This document shows, one piece after another, positions 21,032 to 28,495 of a DNA stretch of 28,495 nt; within the stretch, counting starts at the first letter, position 1; each line of letters opens with the position of its first letter. The stretch lies in the IMG/VR virus record IMGVR_UViG_3300043392_000026, positions 1 to 28,495 of that record; one strand, 5' to 3'. Origin of the DNA: a virus. Under the pieces are notes generated by a model. It ran no database searches, was not told where the DNA came from, and worked only from the letters and a program-made list of their open reading frames with translations. Both the position numbers and the translations under genes were made by a program.

Positions 21032-21563
21032 TGATTGCAATATATCGTTTGATTGCTCGAATAACAATAATAAGCAAAAGAATCAGAGCGGTGCTGAAAA
21101 TAGACAACGCTACCCACTTCATTGCATCCGCAAAGCCGTTTTTATTCTCGCTTTGCGTTTGTTTGGTCTTTTGCTTGGTTACTATCTTTTTTTCATGTGA
21201 CTTGATTTTTTGCCTTTTAAGCTCGTTTTTTAGCTTTGCTTCATACATTGCACGTATTTGTGCCAAACTATCGGCAAATCGCTTGTTATCGAACCGATAA
21301 ACCCACCTAGGAACGTATTTGATTTCAGTTCGCACTACTAAAGAGTCCTTGTATTTGATTACGGGGTATGGCTTGCCGTCTTTCCACATTGTATCAATGG
21401 TGGCAATCTTGAAGGTATCCACATGGATAGTATGAATGTAGCCTTTATTTACTGCCTTTTGGTGTAGTCGCTCTGCTGAGCATCCATACATCAGGAAACT
21501 CCACAGCATGACAAATGCGGCGTAAATCAGAAAGTAAACTATTGTTGTGCGTACAGGTCTCAT
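21024..21563 (-). CDS. Candidate unimolecular spanin (179 aa)
   Basis: Hydrophobic N-terminus (residues 8-26) ending in LMYGCSAE, where Cys28 could be a lipid-modified residue although the lipobox is atypical. A periplasmic middle follows, with a Lys-rich coiled-coil-like stretch (about 95-140). The C-terminal membrane helix is 149-169 (KWVALSIFSTALILLLIIVI). An outer-membrane lipoprotein end plus an inner-membrane anchor is the layout of unimolecular spanins, which fuse the two membranes. It lies between holin and endolysin, coupled to both. An ordinary two-span membrane protein is the alternative. Confidence 0.6.
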   Translation of the reverse strand: MRPVRTTIVYFLIYAAFVMLWSFLMYGCSAERLHQKAVNKGYIHTIHVDTFKIATIDTMWKDGKPYPVIKYKDSLVVRTEIKYVPRWVYRFDNKRFADSLAQIRAMYEAKLKNELKRQKIKSHEKKIVTKQKTKQTQSENKNGFADAMKWVALSIFSTALILLLIIVIRAIKRYIAING

Positions 21564-21985
21564 TTCAGCTCCTCTAATTGTTCCTTGCTTCGTTTCACAA
21601 ATGCGATAAACTTATCCCATACATTTACGCCTGTGACGCTGTGATAGCTTTCGTTTATACTCTTTACCTCAGTAACTACGCAAAAGAACGTGAACGCCTT
21701 TGTTAGCACTAAATCAATAGCAATGAAATGGCCAAGAATATCGGCAACAACGTATTTTTCAAGTAGAAAAATAAAGGTGATGGCACCCGAATAAAGCAAG
21801 CTCTTTGAAATGGTGTGTGATAGCCTTCTAGATCGTATTGACTTCCAACCTTGCTTTTTAACGCTTCGCCAAATCCCAAAACATGTGTCAAGAATGATTG
21901 AGGCAATTGCAAGTAGGATAAGTGGCGTAATTGGAGCGAGTACGCTAACAAGGGAGAAAAGTAGGAGAGTCAATTTAGTTTTCAT
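21560..21985 (-). CDS. Holin, Phage_holin_4-like (141 aa)
   Basis: Makes holes in the inner membrane to release or activate the endolysin. Three membrane segments: about 4-33, 62-78 and 85-106. Between the first two is the signature LDTCFGIWRSVKKQGWKSIR and SRRLSHTISKSLLYSG, matching the D-x-x-x-GI ... S-x-x-x-x-x-x-x-K pattern of this family. The C-terminal tail is charged. The start overlaps the upstream gene by 11 bases and the end overlaps the spanin candidate (ATGA). Confidence 0.8.
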   Translation of the reverse strand: MKTKLTLLLFSLVSVLAPITPLILLAIASIILDTCFGIWRSVKKQGWKSIRSRRLSHTISKSLLYSGAITFIFLLEKYVVADILGHFIAIDLVLTKAFTFFCVVTEVKSINESYHSVTGVNVWDKFIAFVKRSKEQLEELK

Positions 21986-22337
21986 TTGTCGGTAAATTTA
22001 GAAAAATTGGTTCAAACTCCTCATTAACTGCGTGTCCCGCGAATGCGTGCTTTGGGTTCTTTGGTTCGACAAGGTTAGCTCCGAAGTCATAGGTGTTATC
22101 CGACATTACATCGTAGTGATATCCGTCAGCGTAGATATGTTCTTCGATTACTTCCATTCCTTCCATTACGGGAGGGGTTAACATAATTTTTCCGATAGTT
22201 ACCACAGCTTGCACGCCATTACCATAAGCCAAAGTTATTTTTTCGTCAATACCTTTAGTTTCGACTAATATACCTTTTGACTTCAAATCTTCAATTCCTT
22301 CCTGTTCGTTATTGTAACAGAGCTTAAAAATGTTCAT
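21975..22337 (-). CDS. Hypothetical protein of the tail/lysis junction (120 aa)
   Basis: A small acidic protein with strand-like repeats: KITLAYGNGVQAVVTIGKIM, EHIYADGYHYDVMSDNTYDF, then PKNPKHAFAGH and a hydrophobic end. The layout (short protein with His/Lys/Gly-rich C-terminus right after tail fibre genes) is seen in other phages of Bacteroidota as I remember them; the role is unknown. Starts by ATGA overlap with the homing endonuclease gene. Confidence 0.66.
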   Translation of the reverse strand: MNIFKLCYNNEQEGIEDLKSKGILVETKGIDEKITLAYGNGVQAVVTIGKIMLTPPVMEGMEVIEEHIYADGYHYDVMSDNTYDFGANLVEPKNPKHAFAGHAVNEEFEPIFLNLPTNEN

Positions 22338-23041
22338 ATTCTTATAAAATTTAGTCCTTTTGTTTTGCCTCTTGTTATCGGTCTGTCGTGAACACTATTT
22401 CCATTTACCGTACGATAGCTAGCATTAAATATTTCAACAGCCTCCCACATATAACAAATGGTGTTTGTTGTAAGTTCTTTTACTTTCATTGACGCTTGTC
22501 TCCAAGCTTCCTTTTGCCTTTGGCGAGTAACTTCACTTATTTGTATTTCCTTTTCTTTTCTTGTTCTTGATATTTTTTCTCTAGTGATGTCAGAGTGTTT
22601 GCGACCAATTAAAGACTGTATAAGTCTTGCCTTTTGCTCATCTGACATTTTACGACCCTTTTGTGCCTCTGACATTTTTTGTAATGCTTCTGGCGTATGT
22701 TTTTTACCTTTTCTAGGTGAAGGTCTGCCTTTCATAAGTTCAGAGTGCTTTTTTCTATTTTCTTCTGATGGTTTATAACCAAAAGCACCTTCACCTCCCA
22801 AAGTAATATTACATAAGTTCTCTATACCTATTGATGAAATCAAAAACTTTTCCATTTCCTTAGCTCCTTCTAGTGATATATCTTTTGCAATAATATCAAC
22901 TAATAAGCCGTACTTATTGTATGTGCGAGTCCAATATGAATTCCTTTTAGTCCTAACATATGGCCTTTTAGGGTCTGTGCCTATTCCAACGTAATAAATA
23001 TCACGTGTGCTTGGTTTCATATGTATGTAAACTACTGCCAT
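22334..23041 (-). CDS. GIY-YIG homing endonuclease with NUMOD3 repeats (235 aa)
   Basis: The nuclease domain is at the N-terminus: VYIHMKPSTRDIYYVGIGT carries the GIY-YIG core as YIH...YVGIG, followed by basic KRPYVRTKRNSYW and later the conserved Glu/Asn region (ENLCNITLGGEGAFG). Then come several NUMOD3-type units (KKHSELMKGRPSPRKGK, EALQKMSEAQKGRKMS, KARLIQSLIGRKHS) that bind DNA. The C-terminal domain may add sequence recognition. The gene is inserted between a tail-fibre-like gene and the small gene before the holin. No intron boundary was seen, so it is probably free-standing and mobile. The DNA is AT-richer than its neighbours by eye. Confidence 0.87.
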   Translation of the reverse strand: MAVVYIHMKPSTRDIYYVGIGTDPKRPYVRTKRNSYWTRTYNKYGLLVDIIAKDISLEGAKEMEKFLISSIGIENLCNITLGGEGAFGYKPSEENRKKHSELMKGRPSPRKGKKHTPEALQKMSEAQKGRKMSDEQKARLIQSLIGRKHSDITREKISRTRKEKEIQISEVTRQRQKEAWRQASMKVKELTTNTICYMWEAVEIFNASYRTVNGNSVHDRPITRGKTKGLNFIRI

Positions 23042-23042
23042 C

Positions 23043-24896
23043 TTATAAACTTGTGAGCTCGGCGAGTTGAGTATTTGTAAGGCGAGTTTTCCAAAGGGCG
23101 GTTGCGTTGTATAAAGTTTGGCAGTCGTTAGTCCAAGACCCGTCAGCTCGTTTTGATAAACTCAAATGATAAGTATTAGGAATGCTTGCACTTGTATCAG
23201 TTCCAATAAGCTGTCCATTTATGTACATTACAACATCGTTTGCCTTGTATGCGAAAGCAATTTTGTATCGTGTTTCCGTAGCGATAGACGAATCATAAAT
23301 CAATGTTTGATAAGTACCACCACTTGTAATAAGTCCTAAAAGTGTTCTCGGGTTTCCACTTGGTACATCTAAAAGAATACCAATCTCATTGTTTGTAGTT
23401 CCGTCATTCAATAGCATTAAGGTATCTATATTCAATGCTTGTGTTTCAATTTGTGACAAATCTAAATCTACAAATAAAGTTCCCTCTGTTTGACCAATTA
23501 AAGAAGTGATGCCACTTTTACCAATAACATCTGCGTTTCGTGTTACACTTGCAGAGGTTGTAGGTATGTAACTTGTCGGATAACTTGCAAACTCAACTTG
23601 ACTAAAAGCTACATCAACCTGAACACCACCGAAAAGATAAATACCGAAGTCCATATAAGTTCCGTTAGTTCCATTCGTTATGATGTTCTCATATCTTACC
23701 CATTCATTCGTAAGGTTTACGCTTACTGAATAGGTTGTGCCCATATTAAAGACACCAAGCTGAATAGTTCCTGAACCCCTTAAATAAGTTGTGAAACAAG
23801 TATTGCTACCAACTTGAGTTGAGCTTTGTACATATCTACCTACATAACCTGAACCTGTTGTAACTAATCTATCGAAAGCGTTTCCGTCAGGGCCTCCCGT
23901 TTGAATGCGTGTTTTTGTAGTGAGTAGTGTTTGGTCTATCCACCCTGAAAGGTCGTTAGAATACAAGCATACATTTGTCCTCTGCGGTTCTACAAGTAAA
24001 CTTGGACAAGTTCCGTTTGAGTAGTCAAGTCTTGGGATGTTAAGTCTTGTTTCCGTTTTTTGGTAGTCTTTAGCGGTTGAGCCTTCGACAAGTTGTGCGC
24101 CCCAAGCATAGAAAGATTGCGAACTTGAATTTTCAACTCTACCCCTTGAACCAAGCGTTGGACTCATTGAATCTGCTAAACCATACATACAATATAGAGA
24201 AGTGTTTGCAGTATCTACGCTTAATGTAATTCTACGCCACCCGTTACCCTCGTCTGTAATTGTAGCAACTTGATTTGTTACACCACCACTTTGAAAGGTA
24301 GCGGTAGTTAGGTTGTCAAGGTCATAAACACCCGTTGCCCAATTCACACCTGAACTTTGGTAGTTAAGCGAGATATAGACATATTGTGCGGTGTTCTTTT
24401 TTACATAGATTGAAGCGGTTGTATTTGCTCCACCCGTAACCCCCTCAAAAAAGTCGTGATTACTTAACGCTCCATTACCCGTAAAAGTATCTGCCGTTGT
24501 AGTTCCATTTGGTGCGGTTGTGCTATTAGCAGTAATTGCACCGCTTGACTTACTCCAATCAGCGTTGTCGAACTGCTCCGAATAAGTGAATAGGTTATAA
24601 GGCACTAACTCCACTAAGCCAGCAGAGTTTACTCGTGTTGCTGTGGTCGCTCTTGTTACGTCAAAATCTCCAATCGGGTCAGGTGGATAGGAAGCTATTA
24701 GCTTGCCTTCAAGGTAAGCATTTGGCGTAATGATTAGCGAAGCTGTTTCCATTAATGATCCCAAGCCGTGAAGCGCTTGCCATTGGCAATACTCGGCCTC
24801 ATAGCTTGCGCCTAGATACTTGGCACGTAGTTGTGTTGTGTTGACGTATTTACGCGCGTCATCAATGAACACAGGAAGTTTAACAGAGCCTTTCAT
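23043..24896 (-). CDS. Tail fibre or appendage protein with carbohydrate-binding-like and LamG-like modules (617 aa)
   Basis: The N-terminal 90 residues probably attach to the virion (DDARKYVNTTQLRAKYLGAS). Then two similar beta-sandwich modules follow: about 103-280 (NLFTYSEQFDNADWSKSSG, AWGAQLVEGS) and about 310-460 (NVCLYSNDLSGWIDQTLL, VEFASYPTSYIPT). A C-terminal LamG/concanavalin-like module follows (GTLFVDLDLSQIE, IAFAYKANDVVMYINGQLIG, LYNATALWKTRLTNTQLAEL). All are typical of glycan-binding virion parts, so host recognition is a fair inference. Overlaps the upstream gene by ATGA. Confidence 0.7.
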   Translation of the reverse strand: MKGSVKLPVFIDDARKYVNTTQLRAKYLGASYEAEYCQWQALHGLGSLMETASLIITPNAYLEGKLIASYPPDPIGDFDVTRATTATRVNSAGLVELVPYNLFTYSEQFDNADWSKSSGAITANSTTAPNGTTTADTFTGNGALSNHDFFEGVTGGANTTASIYVKKNTAQYVYISLNYQSSGVNWATGVYDLDNLTTATFQSGGVTNQVATITDEGNGWRRITLSVDTANTSLYCMYGLADSMSPTLGSRGRVENSSSQSFYAWGAQLVEGSTAKDYQKTETRLNIPRLDYSNGTCPSLLVEPQRTNVCLYSNDLSGWIDQTLLTTKTRIQTGGPDGNAFDRLVTTGSGYVGRYVQSSTQVGSNTCFTTYLRGSGTIQLGVFNMGTTYSVSVNLTNEWVRYENIITNGTNGTYMDFGIYLFGGVQVDVAFSQVEFASYPTSYIPTTSASVTRNADVIGKSGITSLIGQTEGTLFVDLDLSQIETQALNIDTLMLLNDGTTNNEIGILLDVPSGNPRTLLGLITSGGTYQTLIYDSSIATETRYKIAFAYKANDVVMYINGQLIGTDTSASIPNTYHLSLSKRADGSWTNDCQTLYNATALWKTRLTNTQLAELTSL

Positions 24897-25792
24897 ATTC
24901 TTATCAGTATTGTTACGTAAAAATCCTCAGTTGGCAGGTTGTTGCAATAAAATTCCACATATCCGTTGAAGCTCTCAGTTAGTGGCAAAACCTCTATGCC
25001 TTGCACAATGCTGTAAGCATCATTTGCCGGAATAATCTCCACAACTTTGATATCTGTAATCGCGGCGTTTGAGTATGTGTATTTATAAATGCCTGCGTCT
25101 GGCACCCAATCGCCTGCGCTAACTAGTACGCTATCAATTTGGATGGTTGGTGATACGTTTTTCCAAAGGTCGGTTGCATCGTCAAAAATCAATGCTTGAC
25201 CATTTGTTGGCGTGTCGATAAGTACGTTGTGCAACTCGTTTAATTCATAGCCATTTTGGATAGCTACCAATATACGCCCATTTTGAGACTGCTTACGTGT
25301 TACAATTCCAAGGAAAACCGCGTGATTTGGTTGTGTTGGCGGTGTAGTTGTGATGCTTCCATTTGTGGTACCAAGCCAAAGGCGGTCACCTACGTTGTAA
25401 GCCGAAGTATTAAACTTGTCGTATTCTCCTGCCGTGATTAATTTACCCGTTGTAGCATTGGCTGTTGTAGCCATGAGTATGCCGATAGTTTTCGAGCTTG
25501 TTGCCTCAGTAGTGGCATTGGCTAGTAAAATCTCAGGTGTATTGGCTGAGGTTGATGAGGTTTTCAGGTAGCAAACTGACATCTTAGGAACTGACGCACC
25601 TGTGTTGTTTAGAACGTCAATAGCTTCATACTTTGATTCTGTTCTAATTTGAACATAGCTGCTACCATTCCAATAGTAAGCATCTGCCGTGCTCTCATCT
25701 ATGTATATTGTTTTGAGCGCTCCTGTAACGGGAAATGCGCCAAAAGTTGCAAAGGTTTTAACCTGTGATTCTATAAAAAAGTCGTAAGCCAT
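24893..25792 (-). CDS. Virion structural protein, tail-fibre-like (299 aa)
   Basis: I chose ATG 25792, which shares a base with the upstream stop (TAATG); a TTG three codons earlier is less likely. Near the start, FPVTGALKTIYIDESTADAY then YWNGSSYVQI is a common motif of tail-fibre proteins (a short domain that displays a Y-W-x-G-S-x-Y loop). The middle is Thr/Ala-rich, probably a beta fibre. The C-terminal part (SAGDWVPDAGIYKYTYSNAA, then TDIKVVEIIP) is another beta domain seen in baseplate-associated proteins. Exact role unknown. Confidence 0.65.
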   Translation of the reverse strand: MAYDFFIESQVKTFATFGAFPVTGALKTIYIDESTADAYYWNGSSYVQIRTESKYEAIDVLNNTGASVPKMSVCYLKTSSTSANTPEILLANATTEATSSKTIGILMATTANATTGKLITAGEYDKFNTSAYNVGDRLWLGTTNGSITTTPPTQPNHAVFLGIVTRKQSQNGRILVAIQNGYELNELHNVLIDTPTNGQALIFDDATDLWKNVSPTIQIDSVLVSAGDWVPDAGIYKYTYSNAAITDIKVVEIIPANDAYSIVQGIEVLPLTESFNGYVEFYCNNLPTEDFYVTILIRI

Positions 25793-28495
25793 TATTGCCA
25801 AATTACGTTAAGGATTGCATTGCTCAAAGTTACCACGTTTTGGCTATCCACGAGAACCCCGTCAATGTATAAATTTACTTGAGTGTCAGGAAGCTCCAAA
25901 TCGCCACCACTTACAACGCTTTCAACATAGGTATAATCAGAATTGTGAACGGTTGCGTTTTCGCAAATGCCTCCACCACCTGTTGTGGCATTAGGTAGCT
26001 GTAAAATAATGTTGTCAGAGCCTTTGATATTGCCGTCGTATTTGCTTTCGTAATAAGCAACTTTATCAACAAAAACCGCTTTGATTTTTGCAAATACGCT
26101 ATCTGTGTACTCGAATGTTGGTGATTCCTCTTCGCTAAGAATTACAGGAAAATCGTAGTACATATTTTGCACATGGTTGTTGGCGTTGTGGTCAGATATG
26201 TAAATTTGATTTGCCGTGAGTAGACACTCCTCATCAATTAAACGCGTCATGCAAGAAAGCAAATAACTACTGCGAAGCTCGTAACTTCTCAAGGCCTCAT
26301 TGCGTACTTTTTCGCGTCTGCGATCAGTATAAATAATGTTTTCGGTTTCGTACTTAGGCTGCATATAGCCGAATTGGCCACGGAAACGCACTGTAGAGGC
26401 AAAACCCGAATCCTTGTAGTTAATGCCTTGCTTTCGTACTAAATCGTTGAGCACAACGAATAAACGAACCGTACCAAGCACATTGAAAGGCGTGTATTCG
26501 ACAAGGTTGTAACTGCCATAGTAGAACCAACCTGAGTTACCCGAAAGCTCCCAATTTACGCGTACCTTATAACAACCTTGAAGCAATACGCTTCCGCTTG
26601 CTACTTGTCTCCAATCAATGACAAAACCGACTGCATCGGGTTGGTGCGGGAAGTTTACCGTAATGCCTGGAGCAGGTGATAAATTGCCGTTTGCATCTTC
26701 GAGCTCGATAGTCATGTCATCGAACTTGTACGCGATGCCTGTGCGGTCGTTTTTGTAATATGCCGCATCTTCTAGGCTTGCGACTACTAATTGAGGCTCA
26801 GAACAGAAAACCGCGCCTTTGTCCTCGCGAATCGCATCGCCTGGCAAGGTGATTTTATTAAAGTCCTGTTTGTGGACTAAATAAAAGTTGCCTTTATCGT
26901 CTTTTTGGTTGATGGTAGCAATGATTGTGCTTGCGGTGTCAATGCCGCTTGTATCTATCTCACAAACTAAATGAACCTCGGTTGTGCTTATTTGCTCGAT
27001 GTCTACCTTTGTCAATCCTGCCTGCGGTTGTAACGGCTTGTCTTGACTTGACCAATCCCAAACAGTTGAAAGTCGTTTGTTGGGGTCTGCCTCTTTTGGT
27101 CTTATACTCAACCATCCCCATATTGAAGGCTCAACCCATTGACCTATTGCGGTTGTAAATATGGCCTTAACGGTCATGATTTGATTTGCAATGATCGCGG
27201 TTTGCTCTGTGCCGGTTGCATCGTACAGCTTAATATCGCACGCTTGGTCTTCGGCCGTGTCGTAATCAATAAGCGAGAAAGGATTTTCCCAATAGTATTC
27301 TACATTGTCAGCCGTGAGTAAGCTACATTTGACTTTGATGGTGTAGCCTGATGCACGCAAGTAGCGCATCCACTCAGCATTGAGGCCATTTTCAGGTAAT
27401 GAGCTGTTGAAAAAGTCTAAGAAAGCGTTGTTTTGAGCTATCCAATAACGCCAATTAGCCATAAGTGACCAAGTTAGCTTCGCTTCGTATGTTGTGAGCG
27501 TTTCAGTACCCGTAAGCTCTAAAATTAGCTTGTTAGCCTGCGGGTTATCCAAGAATTGCTGAATAGGCTCGTTAAATGCGATTTGAATAACTCCGTTAGG
27601 TGTAGTTACGTAGTTAGCAAATGGAATCAATTTCGATACTAGCGCGAATTGACTAGCGTCTGAATCTCTTTCAATAACAACCTCAGCCGTTAGCGAGTTT
27701 AGAGCTTGGTTTTTGTCTAGGTTAAAAGTTGACTTATAAATGAAGTCATCTTCCGTTGTAAATCGGTTGTCTGTGACATTAACGCCAGCATGATCAGTAA
27801 AAAGCTGAGTCAATACACCCGAATAAACACCACCTTGTACAGGGTTTTTGGTTAAAATACCCTCTTTAAGGTTCAGGGTAACGCCGTTATTATTGTTGGC
27901 TGTGCCTCCTGTGTTTTGTACAGTAAGCGTTAAGCGATATTGTAAATCCTGCGTGCTTAGCGCGTCTGCATAAGTGTTAAACGCAGCGTTTGGCGTGAGT
28001 TTGAACGTGATTTGGGCGTAACCTGTAAGCTGAGCAAATGTAAAGGCACTCGATACCATGCGCTCAGTACCCACGCCGTAACCGCTATAAATCGGAGTTG
28101 CACCATTGAAGTAAATACCGGATAAACGTATCAATTCGGCGTTACTTTGTGGCTTGTTTTTGTACGTGTCAGGCTGTGGCACCATGTAAAACTGCGCCTC
28201 AATCAAATTTGAAATGGCTGCAGCGTTGTAAACTTTGACAGTCACATTATTTTCCTGCGAAAAATCAACCTCATCAAGGTTATTGCCCGAAGCATCCTCA
28301 ATAGTTAACTCATAAGTGAAGTCATTAATACCCTGATTGTAGCTTTCGTTTAACCAACCCACGTTACCTAATAAGCTGCCGTTTGCGAGCTTCAATTGTG
28401 CGTTAGGATTGTTTACCTGTGGAATGACATAAAGCTCGAAATACGGCTTTAATGACTGCGAGGCCTCGAAAAAAGACGGCTCGTCAAAGCTACCA
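25792..28495 (-). CDS. Large virion protein, N-terminus beyond the window (at least 900 aa)
   Basis: The frame is open to the right edge (28495), so the TTG at 28395 is not the start. The visible part reads as a beta-rich multi-domain protein with repeated immunoglobulin-like stretches (NNVTVKVYNAAAISNLIEAQ, FLVHKQD-type strands) and no membrane segment or enzyme motif. The C-terminus carries NATVHNSDYTYVESVVSGGD and LELPDTQVNLYIDG, a module I recall from many Bacteroidota phage virion proteins. With tail-fibre genes after it, it is probably a tail or baseplate protein. Confidence 0.6.
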   Translation of the reverse strand, partial: GSFDEPSFFEASQSLKPYFELYVIPQVNNPNAQLKLANGSLLGNVGWLNESYNQGINDFTYELTIEDASGNNLDEVDFSQENNVTVKVYNAAAISNLIEAQFYMVPQPDTYKNKPQSNAELIRLSGIYFNGATPIYSGYGVGTERMVSSAFTFAQLTGYAQITFKLTPNAAFNTYADALSTQDLQYRLTLTVQNTGGTANNNNGVTLNLKEGILTKNPVQGGVYSGVLTQLFTDHAGVNVTDNRFTTEDDFIYKSTFNLDKNQALNSLTAEVVIERDSDASQFALVSKLIPFANYVTTPNGVIQIAFNEPIQQFLDNPQANKLILELTGTETLTTYEAKLTWSLMANWRYWIAQNNAFLDFFNSSLPENGLNAEWMRYLRASGYTIKVKCSLLTADNVEYYWENPFSLIDYDTAEDQACDIKLYDATGTEQTAIIANQIMTVKAIFTTAIGQWVEPSIWGWLSIRPKEADPNKRLSTVWDWSSQDKPLQPQAGLTKVDIEQISTTEVHLVCEIDTSGIDTASTIIATINQKDDKGNFYLVHKQDFNKITLPGDAIREDKGAVFCSEPQLVVASLEDAAYYKNDRTGIAYKFDDMTIELEDANGNLSPAPGITVNFPHQPDAVGFVIDWRQVASGSVLLQGCYKVRVNWELSGNSGWFYYGSYNLVEYTPFNVLGTVRLFVVLNDLVRKQGINYKDSGFASTVRFRGQFGYMQPKYETENIIYTDRRREKVRNEALRSYELRSSYLLSCMTRLIDEECLLTANQIYISDHNANNHVQNMYYDFPVILSEEESPTFEYTDSVFAKIKAVFVDKVAYYESKYDGNIKGSDNIILQLPNATTGGGGICENATVHNSDYTYVESVVSGGDLELPDTQVNLYIDGVLVDSQNVVTLSNAILNVIWQ

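Overview
The window looks like part of a tailed, double-stranded DNA phage of a Bacteroidota host, probably a flavobacterium. Three lines of evidence support this. Several small genes resemble families common in Bacteroidota phages (DUF6712-, DUF4494- and DUF6291-like). Promoter candidates match the Bacteroidota pattern (TTTG at -33, TAnnTTTG at -7) rather than the E. coli one. Start codons are preceded by A-rich or CA-rich leaders with no clear Shine-Dalgarno sequence. I saw no integrase, repressor/attachment cassette, tRNA, CRISPR array or insertion sequence.

Everything except one gene is on the minus strand, so the gene order reads from high to low coordinates. 28495-23043: virion or tail proteins, the first cut by the window edge. 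23041-22334: a GIY-YIG homing endonuclease. 22337-19572: a small unknown protein, then holin, a spanin candidate, GH108-type endolysin and a metallophosphoesterase. 19571-19309: the largest gap (263 bases), holding a hairpin, a terminator and a very good promoter with an operator-like palindrome. 19308-16961: about ten small genes, several too short for ordinary gene calling. 16960-16828: a promoter followed by an elaborately structured leader. 16827-9529: replication and recombination genes (replisome-organizer-like protein, DUF4406 protein, zinc-hook SMC/SbcC-like ATPase, HNH nuclease, RecT, metallo-beta-lactamase-fold protein) with small genes between. 9532-7628: a small HTH-like protein, a ParB-like protein and membrane proteins. 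7564-1: the packaging and head module (terS, terL, prohead protease, major capsid protein, head-tail connectors, tail protein), running off the left edge.

The exception is the portal gene (4519-5700). It sits in its usual place between terL and the protease but is on the plus strand. Its 3' end overlaps terL tail to tail, and its 5' end faces the protease operon across a short gap with back-to-back -7-like boxes.

The most interesting regulatory signals are these. (1) A 17-base motif, AACTATAAATANTTATA, is found immediately upstream of three early units: the small-gene operon at 19308, the SMC-like ATPase and recT. (2) The leader of the replication gene has nested hairpins whose loops are complementary to each other and to a terminator arm. 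(3) terS, and probably the ParB-like gene, also have a hairpin plus T-run directly before the start codon, suggesting attenuation or antitermination. (4) The gene at 19308 has an A8 slippery site where reading switches to a much better -1 frame.

No gap exceeds 300 bases. All functions are inferred from reading translated sequence; no database search was possible.
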